This document shows, one piece after another, positions 44,345 to 56,242 of a DNA stretch of 64,000 nucleotides. The stretch spans positions 104,282,942 to 104,346,941 of the forward strand of contig CM038044.1 in the NCBI GenBank assembly GCA_021397845.1, written 5' to 3'. Below the pieces are notes generated by a model. The model made no database searches and had not been told where the DNA came from. It saw only the letters and a program-made list of their open reading frames with translations. Source of the stretch: Areca catechu. Lineage: Eukaryota; Streptophyta; Magnoliopsida; Arecales; Arecaceae. The position numbers and the translations under genes were made by a program. Numbering within the stretch: the first letter of the stretch is position 1; each line of letters starts with the position of its first letter.

Positions 44345-45340
44345 AATAGATCAAGTTTTCATTTTAGGTACCTAATCCATCTTGGATCCTTTAGGGTTAG
44401 TACCAAGGATGGTTCCTTTTGGAACCTAAACTTTTCTAGAATTATTTAATTTTCTTAGATCACATTGATATGCTTTATGCCCAAGTTTTTCATAACTAAA
44501 ATAAGTAACATTAAATGATGCAGGAACAAAGAAATTCTTTAAAAATTTTTGTTTCTTTTACTACTTATACCAAGTCTTGCTTTATCAAATACAACTCTTT
44601 GATTGTTCAGTAATAAATTTAACTTTTTAGAACTATATATAAATTTTTTTAACAAATGGTTTAATTTTGTCAAGCTCATCTTTGAATTTCTTGTTTTCTA
44701 CCTCAAGATCTTTATTTTTCTTTAAAAGTTCATTATTTGAAGCAACAACCTTGGGTCTTTTCAAAACTTCTATTTTCATTGATAAAGCATTCTTTTATTT
44801 TTCTAAAACATCCATCTTAGTTTTCAAATTATTATTTTTATTTACAAAATTGGTGTTTTTAAGAGAACATGAATTAGCATGCTTTTTCAATATTTTATTT
44901 TAATTTTCAGCAATTTATATTTATGCTTGAGTTCATCAAAAGCATCTCTAAGTTCATCGAATGTAAAATCAAGTTCAAGTTCAAATTGTACCTCATCTTC
45001 TTGAGCCATGAGGCAATGATTGGCTACTTCTTGTTATTCTTCCTCTAAATTGGAGTCTTCACTATCACTCTAAGTTGTCATCATTGCCTTCTTTTTAAAC
45101 TTCTTTTTAGATTTCTTAAGGAGAGGATAATCAAATTTGTAATGTCCAGGCTTCTTGCACTCGAAGCAAATTGGTTGATCCTTCTCCTTCTCTTTTTCTT
45201 TTTCTTTTCCCTTGTCCTTGCTAGGCCGAGGCTTCTTTTTATAAGAAATTTTCTTCTTTCTCATAAATCTTCTAAATTTTGTTGCAATAAGTGCCTCTTC
45301 ATTCTCATTTTCTTTACTCAAAGGTTCATCTAGTGTAGTG
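44345..45340 (-). pseudogene. Copia G gag, C-terminal part
   Basis: At 45070-45321: basic FRRFMRKKKISYKKKPRPSK, a run of Lys-Glu repeats (KEKEKEKEKD), then the zinc knuckle CFECKKPGHYKFDY, where the last Cys is Tyr, then KKSKKKFKKK. Further left a broken coiled-coil region resembles that in Copia B. It would bind RNA; the altered ligand probably weakens it. Confidence 0.87.
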
Positions 45341-46044
45341 GATTTGAATGCTATCTACTTTTTCTTTCTATCTGCATCCATTGCCTTTTGCTTCATGTTC
45401 AACTCATAAGTCATGAGTGAATCAACAAGTTGCTCCAAGGGAAGTGTCTCAACATCTTTAGCTTCTTGAATTGCTATTACTTTTGGATCCTAAGATATTG
45501 GCAATGACCTGAAAATTTTATTTACAAGATCAGCATTAGATATAATCTTCCCAAGACATCCCATACCATTTACAATATTAGTAAATCTAGTATACATATC
45601 AGTAATAGATTCATTAGGCTCCATTCTAAACATCTCATATGTATGTACAAGCATATTTACTTTAGTATTTTTTACTTGATTGGCACCGTCACGAATAACC
45701 TCAAGTGTATCTCATATTTTCTTCACAAAGGTACATGTGGAAATCCTATTAAATTTATTAGGATCCAATGCATAATAAAGCAAGTTCATTATCTTAGCAT
45801 TAAGTTTGGATTGCTTAATATCATTTTCATCCCAATCGTCTTCAAGTTTTGGAATGGAAATGCCATTAACAATGATTGAAGGAATATATGGACCTTTATC
45901 AAATACTTTCCAAAGATTGTAATCTATAAAATGCATATAAATTTGCATGCAAGTTTTTCAATATGTGTAATTTGTCCCATTAAAGTAAGGTGATCTATTC
46001 GAGGCTTATCCATCAACAACACTAGAACCTAAAGGGGCTGCCAT
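45341..46044 (-). pseudogene. Copia G gag, N-terminal part
   Basis: Starts at the ATG on the complement of 46042-46044 (MAAPLGSSVV), then NGTNYTYxKTCMQIYM, where x is a stop in place of the usual Trp. The open part 45712-45948 reads GISIPKLEDDWDENDIKQSK and MNLLYYALDPNKFNRISTCT, close to Copia B gag. The rest to 45341 is in broken frames with FTNIVNGMGCLG-like sequence. Confidence 0.88.
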
Positions 46045-46088
46045 AAATCTTTAACTTAAGGCGGTTAGACCTAAAAGCTGAGTACATA

Positions 46089-46100
46089 GCTCTGATACCA
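46089..46100 (-). promoter_or_regulatory. Copia G primer binding site, tRNA-iMet
   Basis: GCTCTGATACCA on the plus strand, two bases before the 5' LTR at 46103. Confidence 0.93.
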
Positions 46101-46102
46101 CT

Positions 46103-47593
46103 TGTTGCTCAATGAATCAATCCAAGAGGGGGAATGAATTGGGTTTTAAAAACTTTTTGCAATGATTTAGACAAGTATGTGCCAATTTAAATATAATGAA
46201 GGTGCCAGTGATTCAAGTGTATGTGTACTTGAAGATATACAGTGAAATTAGTAAAATAAATATAGAATAAATAAGATCAAATAATAAGAGAAAGCAAGCA
46301 ACTACAAACACAAAGATATATAGTGATTTGGTACATACCAAAGTACCTACATCCACTCCCCAAGATCCACTTAAGAATTTCACTATAATCCCACTTGATT
46401 ATAGCCGATTAGTTTTTCGGGCTCACTAATCACAACCTTTGGTTTTCACAAGGCTAACCAAAAAATCTCTTGATTTTCTCAAGGCTCACCAAAAATCTCT
46501 TGGTTTTTTGGGATAACCAAAAATCTAGTTGGTTTTCACAAGGCTTACCAACAACCTAAGTTGATTTTTGAAACAAGGCTCACCAACAACCCAAGCATTA
46601 GTTTCAAACCACTTGAAACTAGGAATAACAATAAAGTTGAATACAAAGTAATAATACAATCAAGCTTTAAAAAATAAAGTAAATATCTCTTTGAAGCTCT
46701 TTGATTGCTATTAAAGATGCGTGTCTTCAAGTTATTGAAGCCTTAAAGGATGCTTGAAGAATGGACTTGAATGCTTCTTGAAAGCTTTTGAATGCTTGAA
46801 GGCTCAACTTCACTCCAAAGTAATGAATGCTCATTGGTTTCTCATTAGTTGCTTCCTTCTTGAATTTGTTTCACTTTAAATATCTTTCCAAGCCTTAAAT
46901 GACTAATTTTGATGGTCGGAGAGATGAAAATAGCCATTAGAAATGAAAAGGATAGTTTCTGTGCTTCAAAAAATTAGTCGTTACTGTTCATCCAGACCTG
47001 CAAGTGTCAATACTTCAAGTCATGAGTCAACACTTGAGTCGACACTAGGTCAAAAATATTTTTTGAAGCTATCTGGAATGCACTAGTGTATCGACACTTC
47101 TTTTAGTGAGTCGATACTTGAGTCGACACTTTATCTTCATGAGTCGACACTTGAGGAAAGACTTGAATTCAACATGTTATATATCATTTTTGTCTCAGGT
47201 CTTGAGTCGACACATAAGTTGATACTTGGTCTTCATGAGTCGACACTTTGTGCATGCCAGCTAAATTTTTTTTTGCATATCAACTCAAACTTCTATGAGT
47301 CGATACCTTGAGTCGACACTTCACTTCCATGAGTCGACACTTAGCTGAAACTTTTTTGAAACTCTTCTGAAACTCTACTGAAACTTCTTTAATCTTAAGA
47401 TTTGAATCCTTCAAGGTTATTTTTATGTCTATTTAACTTGAAATTCCATCCATAAAACTGACTTCTTCAATAAGATGACAAGCAATTGAACATGTGAGTA
47501 CCCTGTTCTAATAAACACACTTTTAACACATAGTTAGTACTCAAATATACTTAAGTATTTTGTTATGCATCAAAATCAATACAAGAGTCAACA
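46103..47593 (-). repeat. Copia G 5' LTR
   Basis: 1491 bp, TGTTGCTCAATG to AGAGTCAACA. GAGTCGACAC words at 46990-47345. Confidence 0.95.
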
Positions 47594-48520
47594 ATGGAAT
47601 CTTCTAGGCCTTCAACTACATAAGCTTGGGATACGGAGGAATCAAAAGGTTTGCAAAAGGCTCCTTCTGATGAAAGCAGTCTCTCACAAGATAATTTATC
47701 CTCTACATATAAAATAGAATCTTTCACTTAGACTTTAGACAAGCTTGCTAGATCTAGTATTATTAGCTTTAAAGGTTTTACCTTTAGATTTGAACTTATT
47801 TGGACTAGAGCAGTAAGGTTGGTTTGATTGGTATTATTAGTTTAGTTGAAATCTAAGCTTTAATTTTGGTTTGGTACTGTTGTTGGTCTAGTATTATTGA
47901 ATTAGGTTAGCTTGAACACTTAGAATTTTAGTTTAATGTGTTTTAGACCTTTGTTGGTCTTCTATCCTGATTGAGTTTAAAAGTTGGTCTAGGGTTAGCT
48001 CTCCTTGCTTTTGGAGCTAACTTTTGACCAAGCCATTCCAGGAAGGAGGTATTTTATTTAGAAGGCTAGAGACCTTAAATCTTTTTAAAAATTTATTTTC
48101 ATTGGCTTGAGATTTTCTAAAATACTCTTAGAATTAGTGAAGCTGGTCATTGATGGATTTATTTTCTACCATATTATATCTAAAAATAATGCAATGTTGA
48201 ATCATTCAATCCCAGCATCATCAAGGCCATACTCAGATTCTAGGATATCCTATAATTCCTTTGCATTCTTAGTTGATAGCTAAATATCATAGAGTGAGTC
48301 AGAAAGAGTACTAAGAATTCTATATTTATAGATCCTCTTCTAGAGTACTAGGTATGGTTGAACTAGAGAAACTGATAGACTGGTCAATCACAGATCAAGT
48401 TCTAAAGTGGTTAGTCAAAACTTTATTTGACTTTGCCATCTTCTAAAATGAGATCCATCAAGTTTTTCTAGTTTTGGGCTCTTGATGTCATCTTTAAGAG
48501 TTGCCATTAGATCTAAGTCA
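47594..48520 (-). pseudogene. Copia F gag
   Basis: The start, on the complement near 48510, reads MATLKDDIKSPKLEKLDGSH and FRRWQSQIKF, the common start of many plant Copia gags. The remainder has stops. Near 47720 a piece ERFYFICRG is the probable knuckle region. The protease follows beyond Copia G at 36413. Confidence 0.75.
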
Positions 48521-49022
48521 AGTTCCGAGAAGAAGATCTAAAAACTAAAAATATTTTTTTAAAAATTATTTAAATAATTTAAATATTTTATTATTATATT
48601 TTTATTTATTTATTTATTATTTTTATTTTCTTGTATATGTTTCTAAAATGTCTTCTATTTTTTTTAGAAATTAAAGTTTTATTAAAATGATTACCAATGT
48701 AATCGGACCCATGGTTTCTAAGATTTTTATATAAGTTATTTATCTCTAAATCCTAAATACTTTGATTAATTTATTTATATAGTCTTTTAAAAATTAATTT
48801 ACATGCTATAATACAGGTTTAGTAGGGATCTTCAAGTAATTTTGCATAATATAGAAGGAATAGATATGATGCTATAGATAACAAAAAAGTAATTATATTT
48901 TTTTATTATTATATATATAAATATAAAATATGAAAGGTAAATAAACTATAATTAAGTATAGATAATTATGTTAATATATTTATATGCATGCACTACAAAA
49001 TAGTTTCAAATCTCCTTAAAAT
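48521..49022 (-). other. AT-rich leader of Copia F
   Basis: Very high A+T, with runs of TTTATTTATTTATTATTTTT. No coding signal and no recognisable initiator-Met PBS next to the LTR. Confidence 0.6.
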
Positions 49023-49676
49023 TGTTAATTATAATGTATGGAAAATATATATGTATTTATATAATTTGAAAGTATTTGAAAAGTAAGTTTTATGATATGT
49101 GTGGTAGCATATTTTGGTGTAGCAAGTAATTAAAAAATCAAAATAGAATGAAGTTTGGAATCCTAGCATGGGAGGCGGATAAATCCACTATCCGAAAAAA
49201 TATTTAGTGCCCTTCTTATGCGAAGAACAATTGAACCACAAACTCTCTTCCAAGATACAACCTAGAAGCTAACACTCCAATATTCATCGGTAGCATGATC
49301 TCGAATGAATACTGATTAGCTCATCTTTAGCCCAAAATAAAAAAAATTATAGAAAAGGAAGAGAGAATTTTTAATTTTTTGAGAGAGAAATATGAGAGTG
49401 AAAACTTAGACTTTTTGGATGGGTTAGAAACCAGAAAAAAGAGATATATTTATATGCTCAAAATCTTTCTAAAACTTTAAAAAAAATTTTAAAAATAATC
49501 ATTATGCATTAAATAAAAATAAATAAAATAACCATTTCAATATTTAAAAATAATAAATTAAAAAAAATAAAAAAGGAGAAATGGATGATCGAACAGCCTC
49601 CGCGTGCCTGTGCTCGTGCGGGTATTTGGTAGATGAGTTTTGAAACTCTTGGAAAAGGCCAACAAGGCCTCCTACT
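49023..49676 (-). repeat. Copia F 5' LTR
   Basis: Partner of 32258-32916, beginning TGTTAATTATAAT. Similarity ends between 49664 (CCAACA) and 49676. About 25 bp of unassigned sequence separates it from Gypsy J. Confidence 0.75.
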
Positions 49677-49701
49677 CTAGGCTTTGTCAAGGTAAACTTT
49701 G

Positions 49702-52700
49702 TGATGGGGAACTATTTAGCATGCAAGGAAATTTTCGTAGATTTAGCATTAAGTTTGTTGGCTCTAGCTCTTGATTTTGATGATTAACAAAATATTGAGT
49801 ACATATTTTGTACTAATGTTTCAATTGTAGTTATGAGTTACAGGATACAGGCACCTCAAAATTCTCGATATATAAGTATCTTGAAGTTGAGCAATTTTCA
49901 AGTTTTGGAAGTCTTCTCACCTAGAGAAAGGCCTCAAAATTGTTTAATCTTGGTTTACATAAGTGTATTTAAAGTTTGATTGAAGATTTTTATGTCTTTG
50001 GAAAGTTGGGACATGTTTTTGGCAAACTGCAGAACCTAGTGTCGACTCATGACTACCCAAGTGTCGACACTTCAGCATTTGGCATGCAAAAATTCTTCAT
50101 TGGCATGCCAAGTGTTGACACCTGAAATCCAAGTGTCGACACCTGAGACACAAGTATCGATACCTGAGATATAAGTGTCGACACCTAGAATTCAAGTGTC
50201 GACTCAAGGCCTGAGATTTTTTGAAAATATAGAACTTGCCATTTGGAGGGTTTTTGTATCAAGTGTCGACACTTGAAATTTAAGTGTCGACACCTGCAGG
50301 ATCAAGTGTCGATACCTGCAGGACCAAGTGTCGACACTTGAAAACCAAGTGTCATCACCTGAAAGTCAAGTGTTGACTCATGGGTTCTGACAGCTTCAAC
50401 AGATCTATTTTTTGAGTTGTAGATTTTATCTTTTCAAGCTTCCAATGGCTAGTTTTGATCCTCCAATGGTTTCAAACTATTTTTTGAAAGTTTTTGAAGT
50501 ATTTAAGCTTTACCAAACTCATTCATGAAGCATTGAACTCCATTAAACATATAAAGTCAAATATTTCTTCAAGAACTTCACTTCCAAAAGCCAAAAAAGG
50601 AGAGATTCCACTCAAAAGCTTACAAGCCCATCATTTCAGCTTTCCAAAAGTGCCTTTGAGAAATTCCAAAGAGAAGACAAGACAAGCATCTTCAAGAACC
50701 TCAAAGCTTCTACATTCTACTCTTTGAAGAGAGTTTGATTGTGCTTTTATTCTTGTACTCTTATCTTTATACTTTGTTGACCTAGCTTTCAAGGATATTT
50801 GAAAGTAGGTTGTTGAGGTTGTTGGTGAGCCCAAGTTATAAAATCAACTAGGGTTTAACTTATGAGCCTGAAGACAAAACAAGTTGTAAGGTTGTTGGTA
50901 AGCTTAGGTAACAAAACCAACTTGGATTTTGACTTGTGAGACTTATAAAACAAGTCGGCTATAATCTTTGAAAGGATTATAGTGGAAATTCTCAAAGGTG
51001 GCTTGGGGAGTGGATATAGGTGCTTGAAGTGCACCGAACCACTATAAAACTTGGTATTTGTGTGTGATTACTCTTTCTAATTACTTGCACTTAATTCTTT
51101 GCATTTAATTTACTATTATCCGCTGCATATCCATTAGTGCTAATTCACTTTGCTCACAAACACTTCGAAACCTGCACATAATTGCATAAATTTTTGAAAG
51201 ACCCAATTCACCCCCCCTCTTGGACTCCATTTATGGACAACAAAGTTAGGGTTTTAATTCCTGAATTTCAGGTCAAATAGATAAATGGGTGATCCAATTT
51301 AAATTCTAGACCATAAGCATGCAAAAAAGACTCTCAAAAGAGATAAAAACAAGACTGCCAAAGCTAAGAACCACGGTAAGACTAGCTCTTCTGCAATAAC
51401 CCGATCTAGCGAGGGCTAGGGTATGTGTACCTGGCAATGAGTGTTGCTACTTCTGGAAAGAGATCACTCGTCGCTCTTGGATGCGACCTGGAAAGTCAAG
51501 CCAAAAAAAACCCACGGATCCATCAACTTTTTATCCGCTAGTTGGCATCCGATCTTTGCAGAACCGGAGGGACTTGCAAGACACCTATCAAGGGATTAGG
51601 AAAGAGTATCAGATTTAGGAACAAAAGAGGAGAAAGGGAAGAGAAGGTTGGATGGGGCGGCCTAGATGGGAGCAGGAAGATGGGCGTCTAGGTGGATGAG
51701 GGCTAGGGTTTTGATAAATAGGGTCTCACACCCATCGATGCTCAAAGAGCAAAGGCAACACTCCCTCATGGAGCTCGATGTTCACAAGAACAAAGGCAAA
51801 ATAGAAGAAAGAACACTCAAATTTCCTTTCAAAATTCATACACTCATTCATTCAATCAATTAGTTATTCAATTATTCAATCATTCAATTATTACAAAAGG
51901 GTGGAGGGGTGGGGTATTTAGAGGCTCACCTAGGTCCTCTCCTTGTTAGGATTGGATTATAAAGCTACTTAGGACTAGGAGTACATAGTTGGATTAGAAA
52001 GAGAATTACAAAATGACTTAGGACTAGGAGTACATAATTAAAACTTAATTCCTAGTTAGATGTGGACTTCTCTCTCCTTCTTGGACTTGGTCAAAGGGTC
52101 CTTGGACTTAGTCAAAAGGCACCTCTTGGGCTTGGACGCCTACTTGGGTTGGGCATGGGACTTTTGGGCAGTAAAGGGCATCCTCCAAATGGGCTTGGAT
52201 GGTCTCCAAAGAAGGCTTATTACATGGGCTGGAAAACCCTGGGTGCCCACCTTAACTTGGACTTGGGGAAGGCCTGGGGCGCCATCTCCTTCTAGGCTTA
52301 TGGGCTTGAGAGGGCTTCTGAGTTGGGGTGCCTGGATATTGGAATATTCCCTGGGTACCTAGTATCTTCAAGCATGGAGGCACCATGGGCTTGGATTCTG
52401 CTCTGATCTAGGAGGGCCTGGTAAATGCCTTGGCTGGTGATCCTCCTCTTGTACAAAATTAGGCTAACACAAACTTACAAGACTCAACTGGACTCATGAG
52501 GTTGAGGCAGCTCAACTTATTACAGGACTCAATAGGGTACTTATTACAAAACTTGGCTCACTTAAAATTAGACTTCATTACAAGACTCAAGTGAGCACAA
52601 TCGGGCTTAATCGAGTAAAACCCTAATTACTTAACACAAAGGGCTACATTGGGCTCGCATGATAAAACCCTTATTACAGGACTTCAAATGACTTAGGTGA

Positions 52701-52837
52701 CTCCATCCCTACTTACAGGACTCAAAGGGCTAATATAGCCAGATTATTAGATGCAAAAATAAAATGTGGAAATTGGCTAAGGGACTCAAAATTTAGGAAC
52801 CCATAGTGAACTAAGGTTGATCCTAATGTCTCCAACA
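49702..52837 (-). repeat. Gypsy J 3' LTR, interrupted by solo LTR H
   Basis: Ends TCTCCAACA before ATTCTCCCGGGG, as in I. Without H it is about 1644 bp, near the 1601 bp of I. Shared words include CTCACACC and ACTCCCTCA-GGAGCTC. The start TGATGGGGAAC at 49702 is inferred from the LTR start of I and may be off. Confidence 0.7.
49756..51242 (+). repeat. Solo LTR H of the SIRE/Maximus-like family
   Basis: 1487 bp, TGTTGGCTCT to TGGACAACA, with a perfect duplication AAGTT (49751-49755, 51243-51247). Holds a dense GTGTCGACAC cluster at 50040-50390 and ends with CACCCCCCCTCTTGGACTCC like the LTRs of B and C. No internal region remains, as expected from LTR-LTR recombination. Confidence 0.95.
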
Positions 52838-53400
52838 ATTCTCCCGGGGTAGGAGAAACTCAATCCTATCAAGTAAGGGTCAATATGATGTAGGTAAAAG
52901 GGTTAGGTCATGGCACTGTGGGTCCTCTCAAGGGATCCATGAATATTCAGAGTCCGGTCGGCCTTGCCATCGAACCAAGCGATATGGATAGCCTTGGTCC
53001 TGGGTTATAATAGCTTGGCCATCCAAGTCATGCTCGATCCGTATTCCTCTCCTAGGCAATTTAGTGGACACTCGGGTAAGGTTTCTCTCTCAAGAATAGG
53101 CTAAAGTCCAAAAATCTCACTGGATGTCATTGCTGGTGCCCCATGCACAACTAGGCTCAAGATATTGGAAGTCAAGCTAATGCCTAAATCCGGTGGTAAT
53201 ACATAGGCATAGGGTCAACTATCCTTATCACCTGTAAGGGTCCAGCTTCACAAGCATGTGGCTTCTTAATGGCTCTCAGAGGAAACCACTCAGGTCTAGA
53301 CCTAATCTCTACAGATCTCCCTTAACATACTCTTTGACTCGAATTCGGGAATTAGTCATGTTATTATCAATGTTCAAGTGAATGCTAATGTTTTGATGTA
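52838..53400 (-). pseudogene. Gypsy J integrase C-terminal remnant
   Basis: Aligns by eye with 56243-56765 of Gypsy I: LTR-adjacent sequence, then the region of SSTFNITDL-like and VVKRVGSNAYVL-like sequence in degenerate form, and the ERFPPGTVR-like block near 53270. The chromodomain part is shortened. Many stops. Confidence 0.7.
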
Positions 53401-53404
53401 GATG

Positions 53405-53800
53405 CTATGCAGAGATCTGTGCATGTGTGAACAGTGGGATTAGGCCTAGGGATCTTTCAAAATTAAAACCACGTAGCACTTCATCCTCTATTCTTACTTC
53501 ATCCCCTATGTTAAAGATGTAGACCCAAAATTCAATCCATCTTTCAGGTTTCAAACTTAAAATTTTCTGGGAATCATAAAACCTAAAAGTCTTATGGTGT
53601 GGGTACCGTAAGTTTTCTAGGGATAGTAAATATTCTCTCCAGAAATGTAGGACATGGATTGTAGCATGGAAGTCCTTAAGGTAGACATGGTTTAACAGGC
53701 TCCTATGCTTAAGGAAAATTAACTGGGTGCTTGTCCTAACCACATGTTTGGCACTAGATTGGTTTATAGGCACTAGTTCTAGAGTAGGCTGGGAATCCAT
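53405..53800 (-). pseudogene. Gypsy J RNase H remnant
   Basis: A 131-codon open frame. Its middle HFWREYLLSLENLRYPHHKT and RFYDSQKILSLKPERWIEFW parallels YWRHYLLPQEFVLFSDHEAL and RFLNSQKKLNPRHAKWVEYI in I. The flanking parts do not match that order, so it is a rearranged fragment rather than a real gene. Confidence 0.7.
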
Positions 53801-54641
53801 TACTGGTGGATGGTCATCAGGAAGATCTTTGAGAAGTTTACCTAGAAAGTCCTCTAAAATAATATCAATTTCCTGGGATTGTTTCTTGGGGATTAGTTCC
53901 TAGACCTTCTCAATAGACACTTTGGTGATCCCTTACTCTCATTAACTATGTTCGATCTGGCTCAGTCACTTCTCCTCCAAATTTTATAATGGGTTCAGGA
54001 TCTTTTTCTTTTGATTCCTTAATGGGTTCACTCGCTTGTTCCTATTCTTCACATTCTTCTATTGGACTCAATTCATAGGTGTCTTCTTTAGATTTAGGAG
54101 TTTCTTTCTCTAGAATTTCAATGAGTTCATCTTCTTCATACCTTTTGATCAGACATGGCTCAGCTTCATACACCTCTTCTTCAGGTTATCAATGGGTTCA
54201 TACTCGTTCTCTTATAGCTCTCCTATATGTAAGGCTTTGGTTGGGAATTGACTAGCATAGTGTCCCAATTTGTGGCATATAAAGCACGTGATGTTGGGTC
54301 TTCTCTGAACCTCTGGTGACTTATTCTTATTCTTTTCTAGCTCCTCAACCTGGGGATACCCTAAATCTTGAATATCAGTGCAACCAATTTGAACTTCAGG
54401 GTCCTCATCCCTATCATTCATGGAAATTAGTGGGATACTGGGCTCGGGTCACCTTGAGTTGGGTCGGCTCGGGTTGGCTTGGCTAGGACCTGGTCTTGGG
54501 TTAAGGGCACTAGTCCTAATGGGCTTAGGTCGACTAAGGTTACCTGATTAATACTTGGTTCAGCTCTAGGGGTACTAATCCTATGGGTTTCAGGTTGACT
54601 AGGGGAAACCTGACTGGCACTAGGCTGATACCTAGGGATTA
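53801..54641 (-). pseudogene. Gypsy J gag, C-terminal part
   Basis: Pro/Ser/Gln-rich PSASQVSPSQPETHR (54427 onward) parallels the linker before the knuckles in I. At 54212-54421 the knuckle CFICHKLGHYASQF follows; its last Cys is Phe. Then an acidic Glu-rich tail (53970-54200) as in I. Gypsy I is inserted at 54641/63476 in this gag. Confidence 0.8.
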
Positions 54642-56242
54642 TGATGCAGAACAAAGAACAAAGAAGCGTATGCAGAAGTAAATTTAAGATTAATTCTTTT
54701 TTTTTTTTATTTCAGAAATTGGCTTTGACTCAAAGTAAAGATAAACTAAGTTGAAGGAAACTAGGTAAGGATTGAAAGCACAATTTAGAAGAAACTAAAT
54801 TATCAGAGTAGTTCAGAAGTAATGGATCGCTGGGGGTTGAGAAACTCCCAGACCTAGGGTTTCGCTCTGAACTTTCAACAGAACAGAAATAGAGAGGAGA
54901 GATGGTTTACTAACCAGACAGTGATCTTCTCAGGATTTTGGTGGAAGAACTCTCTCGAGCAGATTGTGGGATCCTCGGAGTCGGCTATCTTCGCAATGGA
55001 TACTCCAATACTGGTCTTGTGGTTTGGTCGGCTTCTCCTGGACTCAAGATCTGGGAAAGAAGAGGAACAAGTGATGGATTTCAGATACTCAAGAAAAGAT
55101 TTACCAGGTTGAAGAACTTGAAAGCTGAAGTTGCTGAAATCAGATTCTCTTGGAGGCCGATCTGACTTCCTCTTAGAACTGCTGTAGATCTGAAGTATCT
55201 GGACTGGAGCTGGATGCTGGTGGCCGGCCTGGACTTGGAGAGGGTGGCCGTGAGAAGTGGAATAGACTAGGGCTTGGTGGAAAGAGAAGGGTGATGGCGG
55301 CTAGGGTTTGGGAGTGGAGTGGCTAACCTAGGGTTTGGGTTTTGGAGATCTCACACCTCCTCAAGGTTCTAGGGGAACCCGGATTTACTCCCTCACGGAG
55401 CTCAACACCTGGATGCAAGTGCGGAAGAGAGAAAACACAAAGTTTGCTCAAAAATAATTGGCTTCATTCATCTGATTGATTTAAACTTACAAGAGGGGTT
55501 TAATTTATAAGGCTTTACAAGGGAGTAGGGTTTTACATCTTCCCATGTGGGACTAAAGGAGGGGATCTACAAATCAGGATAAATCATACACATATGGTCG
55601 GCCAAGGTACCAAAAAAATTTGATTTGGGTTATAAAAGGCAGGTAGATGGTGCCTCCTTGTTTGGATCTTCAAGAGAATTTTTTTCCTTCCATGGATCAA
55701 CTCTTTTGGACTCCTCCTTTTCTTCCTCCCTAAGTCAAGGTCCTTCCCATCTTTGTTTTGGATTTTTTGGCAGGTAGTGGGCGCCTCCTTGAAGTTCTCT
55801 CCAAGAAAATTTCTTCCCATCTTTACTTTGGTTCTCTTGGGAAAGTCTTGGCCGCCCCCTTGATTTCTGGACTCTTGGTGGATTTCTCCTTATCTGGCAC
55901 ATGAGAGAAGGAAGCTGCTATCTGTGGAGTGGGGACCAAAGGCTGCTGGATGTAGATATGGCGCCCCCTGGACTCAGGCGTATGGCTGGGAGTGTGGCTG
56001 GGAGTGTGGTGTCCACTTGCTTGGTCTTGGAGAAAATGTAACACCCCAGGTTGAAACCCTAGTCCACTACTGAGTCAACATGACTCAACAAAATAAAATG
56101 CAGGTAATGTAGACTCAAGCTAAATTGAGTTGATCTAGTCAACTCTTATTACAAACCAAAAACCCTAATTTTTTTCGGGCAAGGTTAATCAGAGATCCAG
56201 ATGGAGCTCTGAAGTCTTCTTCTGAGTCTGGTGCCCGCACCA
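54642..56242 (-). repeat. Gypsy I 3' LTR
   Basis: 1601 bp, TGATGCAGAACAAAG to TGGTGCCCGCACCA. A T-run near 54700 and a TATA-like CCTTATAAATTA in sense (complement of about 55500-55511). The ORFs inside are repeated in the other LTR and are not genes. Confidence 0.96.

Larger units (their letters stand above)
36414..47593 (-). mobile_element. Copia G, SIRE/Maximus-like element with a third ORF
   Basis: LTRs at 36414-37915 and 46103-47593, duplication ATGGA on both sides (36409-36413, 47594-47598). Leftwards from the PBS: gag, protease, integrase, RT/RNase H, a spacer, ORF3, a long 3' spacer and the PPT. Protease (D-S-G) and RT (YVDD) active sites are intact, but several stops and frameshifts interrupt the polyprotein. 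Its protein order and ORF3 match Copia C; its LTR motif variant is GTCGACAC rather than GCCGACTC. It is nested in Copia F. Confidence 0.95.
32258..49676 (-). mobile_element. Copia F, old and decayed, hosting Copia G
   Basis: Two related LTR-like repeats (32258 to about 32916; 49023 to about 49676) bracket a minus-strand Copia interior: gag start near 48510, protease, GAG-pre-integrase, integrase and RT (33000-36400), all full of stops. Copia G interrupts it at 36413/47594, between gag and protease. No target duplication is found (AGAGA on the left, no match on the right), so the borders are uncertain. High A+T and many stops suggest great age. Confidence 0.75.

Noticed and set aside
32258..49676. 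Target duplication for Copia F
   Set aside because: AGAGA left of 32258 has no partner at 49665-49685; the borders may be eroded, so none is claimed.
54921..55165. ORF pair repeated at 62152-62408 as a small gene family
   Set aside because: They are the same position in the two LTRs of Gypsy I and have no recognisable protein motif.
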